From assembly GCA_002323515.1 (NCBI GenBank), contig DCQQ01000042.1, positions 32,034 to 70,834 of the forward strand: a stretch of 38,801 nucleotides of DNA, read 5' to 3'. Shown here in pieces: positions 15,629-24,204 of the stretch; position 1 is the first letter of the stretch, and each line of letters begins with the position of its first letter. Source of the stretch: Balneolaceae bacterium UBA1514. Its GTDB lineage: Bacteria; Bacteroidota; Rhodothermia; Balneolales; Balneolaceae. The translations under genes and the position numbers were made by a program. Under the pieces are notes generated by a model. That model worked only from the letters and a program-made list of their open reading frames with translations. It was not told the DNA's origin and did not search any database.

Positions 15629-18232
15629 TTAGGATTCGAGTGTTACTTCTTCGGATTTCCAAATTTCATCATTGTAATCTTTTATGGTACGATCAGAAGA
15701 GAATTTACCTACTCGAGCTACGTTATAAATAGCTTTTTTGGTCCATTCCTTTTGATTTTTATACACCTGCTCTAACTCTTCCTGCTTTTTCACATAGGCT
15801 TCATAATCAGCCAAGACCATGAAATAATCCCCTTGTTCTAACAGTGCCTGTATGATTGGTTGAAAAAGGCCCAGATCTTCAGGCGAGAAAAATCCGTCTC
15901 TTATTTGATCTAAAGCGCGTTTTAATTCAGGGTTCGATTGGTAGTACAAATACGGATTATATCCTTGTCGTCGCAACTCATCTACCTGCTCTACGGTGAG
16001 TCCGAATATAAATATATTTTCATCACCGACCTCCTCCTTAATTTCAATATTGGCACCATCCAAGGTTCCAATAGTGAGTGCCCCATTCAGCGCAAACTTC
16101 ATATTACCCGTACCAGAAGCTTCCATTCCTGCCGTAGATATTTGCTCAGACACATCCGCAGCGGGAATCATAGATTCAGCCAAGGTAACACGGTAATTAT
16201 CAAGGAACACACACTTCAAACGATCTGACGTTTCCGAGTCTTCATTAATTTTAACACCAATGGCATTGATTAACTTGATATGCAATTTGGCCATAGTATA
16301 TCCCGGGGCCGCTTTACCACCAAAAATAAACGTCCTAGGCACTGTTTCTAATGACGGATTATCCTTCAGGCGATTATACAGAGTGATTACATTAAGCGCC
16401 GCCATCAACTGACGTTTGTATTCGTGAATACGTTTGATTTGGATGTCAAACATACTATTGGGGTCTACCATAATACCCTGATTCTCATGAATGATCTCCG
16501 CTAGTACTTTTTTATTATTCAGTTTAATCTGATTAAAGCGTTTCTGGAATTTCGCATCCTCTGCAAAAGGCTCTAATTTTTTCAGCTGATCCAAGTCGGT
16601 AATCCAATCGTCTCCAATTTTCTCTGTAATTAACGCTGATAGTTCTAAATTACATTGTTTTAACCATCTTCTTGGTGTTATTCCGTTCGTCTTATTGGTA
16701 AACTTATCAGGATACAATTCATTAAACTCACGGAACATGTTCTCCACCAACAAGCGAGAATGTAAGGCTGCAACCCCATTCACTTTAGTTGAGCCCACTA
16801 TACCTAGATGCGCCATATGAACGACCGGACTTTCCCCCTCGCTCACAATACTCAAGCGAGACATTTTGCCATGATCTTCACCGTAAGTTACCTTGATTTT
16901 ATTCATGAAACGCCGATTGATTTCATATATGATATTTAAGTGACGAGGCAACAACCCTCGCATGAGTGATACCGGCCATTTTTCTAAGGCCTCTGGCAGT
17001 AAGGTATGATTGGTATACGCCATCGTTTTTACGGTTATATCCCACGCTTTTTCCCAAGGCATATTTACCTCATCCAACAGAATACGCATAAGTTCAGGAA
17101 TGGCTAAGTTGGGATGAGTGTCATTACACTGAATGGCCACTTTTTCTGGGAATTTTTCCCAATCATCGGTTTGGTTCTTGAAACGACGGATAATGTCTTG
17201 CATAGAAGCCGCCACCAAAAAGTATTCCTGCTTTAGTCGAAGCTCTTGACCCACAAAAACCTTGTCATTTGGATACAATACCCGTGTGATGTTTTGTTCC
17301 AACTGATTGTCCCGAACCGCATCAATGTACTGTCCCTGGTTAAAACTCTGTAAGTCTAAAGCCGTATCCGACTCCGCTTTCCATAGACGTAATTGATTCA
17401 CCACATTGTTATTGTATCCTGGTATAGGCGTATCGTAGGCAACCGCCAACACCTTGCTAGTCTGATCCCAACTATACTGTATATGTCCATTATCGGCGCT
17501 GTGCATACCTTGATGGCCATAAAAATGAACCGGATACTGAATTTTCGGTCGGACAATATCCCAAGGGTTTCCGTAACGCAGCCATAAATCTGGCTTTTCT
17601 ACCTGAAATCCATCAATCACTTTCTGATAAAAAATCCCATAATCGTAGCGTAGACCATAGCCAATAGCTGGAATACCAAGGGTTGCCATTGAATCCAAGA
17701 AACAGGCTGCTAATCGGCCCAAACCACCATTCCCAAGGCCGGCATCCCACTCAAAATTACGAATAGCATCATAATCTAGCCCTAAATCTGCGCAGGCATC
17801 CGCCACTTCCTGTTGTACATCAAAATTCACCACAATATTATCCAATAAACGGCCAATCAAATACTCCATGGATAAATAATACACTCTCTTTACGCCCGTC
17901 TTATGATAATGAGCTTGGGTAGAAAGCCATTTGTCATGCAACCGGTCCATGAGAGTAAGCACCACACTTCTATATTCATCCCAAGGGGTTCGAGAAAACT
18001 CATCCTTGGCTAAGGTATGCCGTAAATGCAGCTTAATATCTTCGCGCAAAGAATCCCGATCCAAACCTGACCTGGTAGTAAATTCCTGCCTCTTTGAGCT
18101 TGTCGGAGACGCCTTGGGACCTGCTTTTTTACCCGCCTGCTTGGCCGTGGCCTTGGAAGTGTCTGGCTTCTTATTGGCCGTTTTGTTTTTCGTTTTTTTC
18201 CTTGATGAAATAGTATTCTTGGCTTTATTCAT
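15629..18232 (-). CDS. glgP: Glycogen/starch/alpha-glucan phosphorylase with basic N-terminal tail
   Basis: GlgP releases glucose-1-phosphate from glycogen ends. The core matches GT35 phosphorylases: YYLSMEYLIGRLLDN, WDAGLGNGGLGRLAACFLDS, QCNDTHPNLAIPELMRILLD, FTNKTNGITPRRW, IKRIHEYKRQLMA and the PLP site EASGTGNMKFALNGAL with K712. At 867 residues it exceeds the usual 800-830. The excess is a tail of about 48 residues with 14 Lys and 2 Arg and a single Asp, resembling histone H1 tails. The tail is unlikely to be a signal peptide because it lacks a hydrophobic core. The gene lies 138 bp after ispE and directly before the MscS gene. Confidence 0.95.
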   Translation of the reverse strand: MNKAKNTISSRKKTKNKTANKKPDTSKATAKQAGKKAGPKASPTSSKRQEFTTRSGLDRDSLREDIKLHLRHTLAKDEFSRTPWDEYRSVVLTLMDRLHDKWLSTQAHYHKTGVKRVYYLSMEYLIGRLLDNIVVNFDVQQEVADACADLGLDYDAIRNFEWDAGLGNGGLGRLAACFLDSMATLGIPAIGYGLRYDYGIFYQKVIDGFQVEKPDLWLRYGNPWDIVRPKIQYPVHFYGHQGMHSADNGHIQYSWDQTSKVLAVAYDTPIPGYNNNVVNQLRLWKAESDTALDLQSFNQGQYIDAVRDNQLEQNITRVLYPNDKVFVGQELRLKQEYFLVAASMQDIIRRFKNQTDDWEKFPEKVAIQCNDTHPNLAIPELMRILLDEVNMPWEKAWDITVKTMAYTNHTLLPEALEKWPVSLMRGLLPRHLNIIYEINRRFMNKIKVTYGEDHGKMSRLSIVSEGESPVVHMAHLGIVGSTKVNGVAALHSRLLVENMFREFNELYPDKFTNKTNGITPRRWLKQCNLELSALITEKIGDDWITDLDQLKKLEPFAEDAKFQKRFNQIKLNNKKVLAEIIHENQGIMVDPNSMFDIQIKRIHEYKRQLMAALNVITLYNRLKDNPSLETVPRTFIFGGKAAPGYTMAKLHIKLINAIGVKINEDSETSDRLKCVFLDNYRVTLAESMIPAADVSEQISTAGMEASGTGNMKFALNGALTIGTLDGANIEIKEEVGDENIFIFGLTVEQVDELRRQGYNPYLYYQSNPELKRALDQIRDGFFSPEDLGLFQPIIQALLEQGDYFMVLADYEAYVKKQEELEQVYKNQKEWTKKAIYNVARVGKFSSDRTIKDYNDEIWKSEEVTLES

Positions 18233-18370
18233 AATCCTACGTGTGAGTGAGCATGTCGTCTGTACTGATAATTTACTTGAAAAATTTCTTCTTTACCGAG
18301 CTATATCCAATAATTTATACTCAGAATAGCCTTCTATATATAATCTTTTCGGGTCCATCCATGTATCCGC

Positions 18371-19243
18371 TTATCCCAATTCATACACTCCCGTATCGGG
18401 TACAAATTTAGGGCGAGTCAAATTAGCAGCATACCCTAAGCGAATAAACGATTCATATGCTTCGGTAGCCACAAAATCTTGATGAAATAAGCCAAATACA
18501 CTAGATCCACTTCCGCTCATACCTGCAAATTCAGCACCAAAATCCAACATCTGATCCTTCATATCCCCTACTTGGGGAATACGAGCAATCACACCAGGCT
18601 CCAGATCATTGATCAAAAGAAAAGACCATTCTTCAATTTCTTCCTCAGTAAGCACCTTCTTTAAATTAAAGTCAGGTTCGGGGTTTGGGTACACCTGTTC
18701 GTAAGCCTCTAACGTAGAGCTACCCTCATTTGGAAATACCGTAACAATCCATGCGTCGGGTTGAATATCACACATCTCAATCTCATGGCCCAACCCCCGC
18801 CCAATACCCACATGGTTATGGATAAAAAATGGGACATCGGCTCCAATCCGAAGGCCCACTTCGGCCAACTCGGCGGCGGCCAAACCCAAATTCGCCACCT
18901 TATTCACCATTCGCAACACCGCTGCCGCATTCGCACTCCCGCCGCCGAGGCCGGCGCCAGCTGGAACGCGCTTGTCCACCGAAACATGGTATTGATCACG
19001 GAGGCCAGCATGCTCCTGAAGGAGCTGGAGGGCCTTCAGGATCAAGTTCGAATCATCAACCGGAATCGTTGGCTCGCTCATGTGAAGCTCCATCTGCGCT
19101 GCGGGGCGCATTTCTATTCGGTCACTCCACTCAATAAAACAAAAACCCGTTTCTAGGATATGATAACCGCTAGGCAGGCGTTCCAAAACATGGAGACCTA
19201 AATTAATTTTCGCATACGACTGCGTGACCCACCATCTACTCAT
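18371..19243 (-). CDS. ispE: 4-diphosphocytidyl-2-C-methyl-D-erythritol kinase IspE
   Basis: IspE phosphorylates CDP-methylerythritol in the MEP route to isoprenoids. The protein is 290 residues from the ATG at 19243. That ATG overlaps the cca stop as ATGA and has AGGACGG just upstream, so it is preferred over a TTG at 19261. GHMP-kinase features are visible: SYAKINLGLHVLERLPSGYH (K12), the ATP loop PAGAGLGGGSANAAAVL at about 94-110, GADVPFF, and the C-terminal glycine motif FAGMSGSGSSVFGLF. Overlap with cca implies translational coupling. Confidence 0.95.
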   Translation of the reverse strand: MSRWWVTQSYAKINLGLHVLERLPSGYHILETGFCFIEWSDRIEMRPAAQMELHMSEPTIPVDDSNLILKALQLLQEHAGLRDQYHVSVDKRVPAGAGLGGGSANAAAVLRMVNKVANLGLAAAELAEVGLRIGADVPFFIHNHVGIGRGLGHEIEMCDIQPDAWIVTVFPNEGSSTLEAYEQVYPNPEPDFNLKKVLTEEEIEEWSFLLINDLEPGVIARIPQVGDMKDQMLDFGAEFAGMSGSGSSVFGLFHQDFVATEAYESFIRLGYAANLTRPKFVPDTGVYELG

Positions 19244-20676
19244 GCTTCCCGTCCTACCCAATCTTGGTGATAATTCATCATATATGAAAAAGCCGCATCG
19301 TGTTCATTGGGAATATCTCCATTTAAAATAGCTTCTTTGATATGATCTTTGATAATACCAATTTGTTTGGATGGAAGAATATCAAGGGCATCCATAATCT
19401 CCTGACCGGTTAATGGATTTTTCCAGTTTCGAATCCGATCTTTCTCCTCAACTTCGATAATTTTTTTCTCTACCCGCTCAAAATTCCTCATGAATTTTCG
19501 AACTTTAAATTCGTTTTTACTCGTGATATCCGCTCTACACAGAATCATCAAATCTTCGATATCATTATCTGCTTCAAAAATTAAACGCCGTACTGCGCTA
19601 TCACTCACATGATCTGAAACTAATGCAATCGGTCGCAAATGTAAACGAACTAGTTTCTGCACGTAACGCATACGCTCATCCATAGGTAGTGCTAGTCGTC
19701 TAAAAATACGCGGTGTCCATTTAGCACCTAGGGCATCGTGACCGTGAAAGGTCCATCCGTGATCGTCCTCGAACCTTTGGGTTGGGGGTTTAGCAATATC
19801 GTGCATGATGGCAGCCCATCGAAGCCACAGCGAATCGCTTACCGAGGCCACATTGTCCAATACTTTTAAGGTATGCCATAAATTGTCCTTGTGGCGTAAT
19901 CCATTACGCTCCTTTACCCCATGAAGTGCTACCATTTCTGGGAAGAACTGGGCCAACAAACCAGTGGAAAATAAGAGCGCGAAGCCCACCGATGGCACTG
20001 GACTATTCACCATTTTATTCAGCTCATCACGAATACGTTCTTTGGACACAATCTCTAAACGACTGGCCATTTTCTGTATAGCCGCTTTCGTTTCAGGGCA
20101 TAATTCAAAGTCTAATTGTGCGGCAAACCGGACGGCACGCATCATCCTGAGGGGATCATCACTGAAGGTTTTATCCGGCTCAATAGGCGTTCGAATAAGC
20201 CCTTTTTTTAAATCTATAAGACCGCCAAAAGGATCATTCAGAACTCCTAGCCGATCTTTGTTGAGCTCCCAATACAAGGAATTTATGGTGAAGTCTCGCC
20301 GGTTTTGATCATCTTCAAGACTACCGTCTTCGACCAACGGTTTTCTCGAATCACTCCGATAACTCTCTTTTCTGGCGCCAATAAATTCGAGTTCCACCGA
20401 AGGCGTTTTAACCTGAGCGGTACCAAATTGCTTGAAAAATGAAAAACTCGTTTTCATGCCTTTACTGCGAAGAGACTCGTGCACCCTTTCTGCAAGGGCA
20501 ATCCCTGAGCCCAATGTCACTACATCCATGTCCACATCATTTTGGAGACGATGTAAATAAAAATCTCGAACATATCCCCCAACTAGGAAACTGTCCTGGC
20601 CTAATTTATGGGCTTGCAGGCTTATTTCTTTGAGAAGCTCTTGGTGTGCAACGGGTATGTTATGAGGAAATTCCAT
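19240..20676 (-). CDS. cca: CCA tRNA nucleotidyltransferase / poly(A) polymerase family with HD domain
   Basis: These enzymes add or repair the CCA end of tRNA. The predicted protein has 478 residues from the ATG at 20676 (MEFPHNIPVAHQELLKEIS). The polymerase head carries FLVGGYVRDFYLHR and NDVDMDVVTLG, where the two Asp are the metal ligands. Further family segments are QNRRDFTINSL, DDPLRMMRAVRFAAQLDFEL and SKERIRDELNKM. A C-terminal HD domain contains WAAIMHDIAKPPTQ. Members of this class can be CCA-adding, A-adding only or poly(A) polymerases, and these cannot be separated by eye. The gene is translationally coupled to ispE. Confidence 0.9.
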   Translation of the reverse strand: MEFPHNIPVAHQELLKEISLQAHKLGQDSFLVGGYVRDFYLHRLQNDVDMDVVTLGSGIALAERVHESLRSKGMKTSFSFFKQFGTAQVKTPSVELEFIGARKESYRSDSRKPLVEDGSLEDDQNRRDFTINSLYWELNKDRLGVLNDPFGGLIDLKKGLIRTPIEPDKTFSDDPLRMMRAVRFAAQLDFELCPETKAAIQKMASRLEIVSKERIRDELNKMVNSPVPSVGFALLFSTGLLAQFFPEMVALHGVKERNGLRHKDNLWHTLKVLDNVASVSDSLWLRWAAIMHDIAKPPTQRFEDDHGWTFHGHDALGAKWTPRIFRRLALPMDERMRYVQKLVRLHLRPIALVSDHVSDSAVRRLIFEADNDIEDLMILCRADITSKNEFKVRKFMRNFERVEKKIIEVEEKDRIRNWKNPLTGQEIMDALDILPSKQIGIIKDHIKEAILNGDIPNEHDAAFSYMMNYHQDWVGREA

Positions 20677-20990
20677 AATGAAAGATAAGGATGTTCGCCT
20701 TGTCAATCAGCCTTTTGTTATCCTATCCACATTTTTTCTATCACTTACCTCTATTTTATCTTATCGGTTGTTTTACTAGTCATTTTGCTGGTGCTAGAGT
20801 TAGGAATGATAGCATGAGTGGCCTCATTAGTGGAAACAAAAAGCCTAAATTTAGAGTTATGACTACTACTCTGAGTACTTAAACCAAAAAAATATAAAAA
20901 AGGCCTTTATGTAACCTTAAAGACCTTTTGAAAATATACACGAAGTTTTATGTTGAAATTATATCAAAATAAGCAAATACTAATTCAGTA
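20677..20990. other. Intergenic region with a possible 22-codon ORF and a terminator
   Basis: The 314 bp between cca and the nucleotidyltransferase gene contain no standard gene. A possible small plus-strand ORF runs 20814-20882, beginning MSGLISGNKKPKFR. An AGGA lies 8 nt before its ATG, but I recognise no homology and it could be chance. The intrinsic terminator of the nucleotidyltransferase gene lies at 20886-20929 and is listed separately. Confidence 0.35.
20886..20929 (-). terminator. Intrinsic terminator of the nucleotidyltransferase gene
   Basis: A 12-position stem pairs 20898-20909 with 20918-20929 around an 8-nt loop, with one internal C/A mismatch. Read on the minus strand, the hairpin is followed by a T-rich run (complement of 20886-20897). 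It lies about 60 bp after the stop at 20991, as expected for a Rho-independent terminator. Confidence 0.8.
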
Positions 20991-22007
20991 TTATTTCGTA
21001 GAAATTATAGAGTGATCTCCCACATGCACTTCTCCGCGCACATCCGAAACCTGTGTATGTGCTCCTATAGTTGAACCCGCTAACGAGCAACCCTGCAGCG
21101 TGGCATGATCTCGAACAATAGAATTCGATATTTTGGTATTCTTTAAAACGCAGCCTAGCTCAACACTTACATTAGGCCCAATCGTCACTCCCTCTAAGGT
21201 TACATTCTTAGCCAAGTAAACCGGTGGTATAATCGTAGTACCCTGCTTAGCATAGGTATCTATTTGTTCTGATGAATTCTGCGCTTCTTTTTCGACAATA
21301 ATACCGGTGGTTTCAAGCCAGGCCGGTAATGTCCCACAATCTAACCACTCGTCTACCGTTGCTATTTTAAATAGTTTTCCATCCTGAATCATACGATCTA
21401 AGGCTTCTGTTAGGAAATACTCTCCACCTGGACCTTTTATGTCATTGTCTAGCACATACTGAAGCTCCGCTTTTAACTTCGCACCGTCTTTGAAATAATA
21501 CACTCCAATAATGGCTAAATTCGAAATGAACTCCGTGGGCTTTTCTACAAAGCCCGTTATTTGCTCTCCCTCATAAACTGCAACTCCAAATCGAGAAGGA
21601 TCCTCTACTTTTTTAAGCCAGATGACGCTATCTGCTCCATCCACATTAAAAGTTTCTTTACTATCAAACAGTGTATCTGCAAAGGCTATAATCACCTCTC
21701 CTTCTAAATCCTGTTCAGCACAATAAACCGCGTGCGCCGTTCCCAAGGCTACTTCTTGCACTCTAAATGTACATTTTGCACCATGCCGAGCACTCATTTT
21801 TTGTAGCGGTTCTTTAATTGGATTTCCAAAATCTGGCCCTAATATGTACACAATCTCTTCAATATTTCGGTCCATCGTTCGTATAAATGTCTCTACCAAA
21901 CGCTCTATAATCATGGTTCCAGCTACTGGTAACAACGGCTTTGGAACTGTGTGTGAATGCGGCCGAACTCTTGTTCCCCGACCCGCCATTGGAATAATTA
22001 ATTTCAT
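20991..22007 (-). CDS. Sugar-1-phosphate nucleotidyltransferase with left-handed beta-helix tail
   Basis: The 338-residue protein starts KLIIPMAGRGTRVRPHSHTVPKPLLPVAG, the nucleotide-binding loop of NTP-transferase enzymes that make NDP-sugars. VIIAFADTLFD, GFVEKPTEF and DEWLDCGTLPAWLET fit the metal- and sugar-binding regions. The last ~80 residues carry hexapeptide-repeat turns (IIPPVYLAKNVTLEGVTIGP), predicting a left-handed beta-helix. It resembles bacterial glucose-1-phosphate thymidylyl- or uridylyltransferase-like proteins. It lacks the usual GlgC signatures, so it should not be taken as the ADP-glucose source. Nucleotide and sugar specificity are unresolved. It appears monocistronic, with its own terminator. 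Confidence 0.85.
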   Translation of the reverse strand: MKLIIPMAGRGTRVRPHSHTVPKPLLPVAGTMIIERLVETFIRTMDRNIEEIVYILGPDFGNPIKEPLQKMSARHGAKCTFRVQEVALGTAHAVYCAEQDLEGEVIIAFADTLFDSKETFNVDGADSVIWLKKVEDPSRFGVAVYEGEQITGFVEKPTEFISNLAIIGVYYFKDGAKLKAELQYVLDNDIKGPGGEYFLTEALDRMIQDGKLFKIATVDEWLDCGTLPAWLETTGIIVEKEAQNSSEQIDTYAKQGTTIIPPVYLAKNVTLEGVTIGPNVSVELGCVLKNTKISNSIVRDHATLQGCSLAGSTIGAHTQVSDVRGEVHVGDHSIISTK

Positions 22008-22317
22008 ACTACCAGCTATTCTATTTATTAGTTATTTGAGAATGGAACAATATGCTAGGCATGTGTTATTTTTTCGGGTTAAATATACGGTCCTTTTTTT
22101 TGAATGCCCAAGTAACTGGACTAAAAACTACGTCGAGGCCAATAAAGTATGATGAAATCCAAACCACAGAAGTTCATTCAAATAGCTCGAGATTTTCAAC
22201 TATTCTTAGCTATCTTTAACTCTTAGAACTTATTAACAGGAATCAATTTTTTTTCGGACAAGAGGGTTGAGAAGCAGGTATTTTTTCCGTTGACATCATT
22301 CCTTGATTATTTTTTTC
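22008..22317. other. Divergent intergenic region
   Basis: This 310 bp stretch separates the divergent nucleotidyltransferase and Mur-ligase genes and must contain both promoters. It is AT-rich. I could not pick a convincing TAnnTTTG site on either strand, nor a hairpin, repeat or RNA gene. A TTG at 22303 extends the Mur ligase frame by five residues, but the ATG at 22318 is preferred. Confidence 0.4.
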
Positions 22318-24048
22318 ATGCTACATACCTATTATCTACTTTTTTTAGATAGTTTTGCAGTGATTTTTACCCTAATCATGCTAAGGGTGCTCTACTTCAG
22401 ATGGCTATATTACCTGCATGTGTTTCAACAATTGGGTTATAAAACGAACGAACTTCGCGGATGGCTCAAAGAGCATTGGGACCAAAAAGTTATTCCTAGA
22501 AGCTTGGTTTACTTCTTAATTAGTACCATGCTGCTCATCTTTGGGGCCGAGATGTTCGAACTAAGGCTTAGTTTATCAGCTGAGGCTATCATCCTTTTTT
22601 CATGGGGTATCACGTACTTAAGTTCCATTAAAGCATTCCGAGCTAAAAAAGTAAAAAAACCACTGATTTGGACTGCTCGAGTAAAACGTTTATCTCTACC
22701 TTTTGGGCTATCTAGTGTATTTCTTCCGCTTCTTGCGATTTACTTATGCTTTGGTGGGTGGTTTAACACTGCCTTTGCGCATCCTAGACTACAAGGAGCC
22801 GCTAACATACAATTTGATGCCCCAAGTCTGGCCTTAGGTTTGGCTTTAGGGTACATTTTTATTCCTCTTTTTTTACTCCTAGCTGGTTACCTGACCGCAC
22901 CCATTGAACAGCAAATACAAAACGGATATAAACGTCAAGCTCGTAAAAAACTAGCCTCATTACCGCATCTGAAAGTAATTGCCATAACGGGTAGCTATGG
23001 GAAAACCAGTGTTAAATTTATGCTCAGGGATGTGCTAAAGGAGCGCTATAGTGTGTGCGTAACTCCGGGAAGCTTTAATACTCCGATGGGCATTTGCAAA
23101 GTCATCAACAACGATTTACAAGCACATCATCAAATTTTAGTTCTAGAAATGGGTGCGCGTTATGCCGGAAATATTGGTGAACTCTGTGATATTGCTCAAC
23201 CCGATATATCCATTGTCTCTAACGTGGGTCTAGCCCACTTAGAAACCTTTGGAAGTCAAGAAGTCATTGCTAAAGAAAAAGGTACTTTAGTGGATCGTTT
23301 GAAAAAAGGTGGCGTGGCCGTATTAAATGGAAATGAGTCTATTGTATCAAAAATGGGCAAAGAACGTAGCGATATTCAACGTATTCAAGTTGGCCTCTCT
23401 TCCTTAGATGAAACCAACTCAGGATTACTTTTAAGCGCCTCCGAAGTGGGCTATACTACCGAAGGAACACACTTTATACTCCATAAAAACTCCGGAGATA
23501 GTCCCTCAAAACCGTGGGATATTCAGTGTCCACTTTTAGGCAAACATAATGTACAGAACCTGTTATTGGCTTTGGGCGTTGGTGATCACCTAGGACTTCG
23601 GATGAATACAATGCAACTAGCCGCTACTCAAATTGAACCCGTACAACACCGTTTAGAATTGAAAGCGGTGGGCGATTATTTCATGATTGACGACGCCTTT
23701 AACTCCAACCCTGTTGGCGCTAAAAATGCCGTCGAGATTCTGGGGGCTTTTAGGTCATCTCAGCGCTTTATTATTACTCCCGGGATGGTTGAATTGGGTG
23801 ATATTGAAGCAGAGGAAAATCATAAACTTGGAACTCATATTGCTACGGCCAAGTTAGACTTTGCCTTTATTGTCGGTTTGGAGAGAGGCAAAGTGATTGA
23901 ACAAGGATACCTAGAAGCAGGAGGCGATCCCGAGCGTTTGGAACGGGTTGAATCTCTATTTGAGGCTAACGATAGGCTCAAGCAACGTATTAAGCCAGGA
24001 GACATTGTACTTTATGAGAATGATTTACCAGATATTTACAACGAATAA
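22318..24048 (+). CDS. Membrane-anchored Mur ligase family protein (MurF-like)
   Basis: Mur ligases use ATP to join an amino acid or peptide to a carboxylate. This 576-residue protein lacks the usual MurF N-terminal UDP-sugar-binding domain. Instead it has about 195 residues with roughly five hydrophobic segments (about 8-27, 63-80, 88-103, 128-148, 170-193). The ATPase domain follows, with P-loop AITGSYGKTSVKFML (K229) and LVLEMGARYAGNIGELC. A C-terminal domain has MIDDAFNSNPVGAKNAVEIL, ITPGMVELGDIEAEEN and LYENDLPDIYNE, all MurF-like. Whether it acts on peptidoglycan precursors or on another membrane-bound substrate is not deducible. A perfect terminator follows. Confidence 0.8.
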   Translation: MLHTYYLLFLDSFAVIFTLIMLRVLYFRWLYYLHVFQQLGYKTNELRGWLKEHWDQKVIPRSLVYFLISTMLLIFGAEMFELRLSLSAEAIILFSWGITYLSSIKAFRAKKVKKPLIWTARVKRLSLPFGLSSVFLPLLAIYLCFGGWFNTAFAHPRLQGAANIQFDAPSLALGLALGYIFIPLFLLLAGYLTAPIEQQIQNGYKRQARKKLASLPHLKVIAITGSYGKTSVKFMLRDVLKERYSVCVTPGSFNTPMGICKVINNDLQAHHQILVLEMGARYAGNIGELCDIAQPDISIVSNVGLAHLETFGSQEVIAKEKGTLVDRLKKGGVAVLNGNESIVSKMGKERSDIQRIQVGLSSLDETNSGLLLSASEVGYTTEGTHFILHKNSGDSPSKPWDIQCPLLGKHNVQNLLLALGVGDHLGLRMNTMQLAATQIEPVQHRLELKAVGDYFMIDDAFNSNPVGAKNAVEILGAFRSSQRFIITPGMVELGDIEAEENHKLGTHIATAKLDFAFIVGLERGKVIEQGYLEAGGDPERLERVESLFEANDRLKQRIKPGDIVLYENDLPDIYNE

Positions 24049-24060
24049 TTAGGCGGAAAA

Positions 24061-24089
24061 AGAACGGTAATTTTTTGTACCGTTTTTTG
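24061..24089 (+). terminator. Intrinsic terminator after the Mur ligase gene
   Basis: AACGGTA at 24063-24069 pairs perfectly with TACCGTT at 24078-24084 around an 8-nt T-rich loop, and a run of T follows to 24088. It starts about 15 bp after the stop at 24048. The A-rich bases on its left flank mean it may also act in the opposite direction for the convergent LolC/E-type gene. Confidence 0.85.
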
Positions 24090-24134
24090 TTAGGGCTGTT
24101 TGTTCCATTTTTTTGCCTAAGCTCTTTGAATAGG

Positions 24135-24174
24135 GCTTTTTGCACAGCTTCAGTTACTTAGCTTTTTTGCACAG
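24135..24174 (+). repeat. Short imperfect direct repeat
   Basis: GCTTTTTGCACAG at 24135-24147 recurs as GCTTTTTTGCACAG at 24161-24174, one extra T in the second copy, with a period of 26 bp. It lies between convergent genes, downstream of the terminator. No function is evident; a slippage duplication is possible. Confidence 0.5.
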
Positions 24175-24204
24175 TTTTTTCAAGCTTAGTCTCCTAGACT
24201 ACTC

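Noticed and set aside
20991..22007. ADP-glucose pyrophosphorylase (GlgC), given the glycogen genes nearby
   Set aside because: The nucleotide loop and the C-terminal hexapeptide region look like general sugar-1-phosphate nucleotidyltransferases, and GlgC signatures are not evident.
24135..24174. Mobile-element terminal repeats between the convergent genes
   Set aside because: The two copies are direct, short and only 26 bp apart, with no transposase or target-site duplication.
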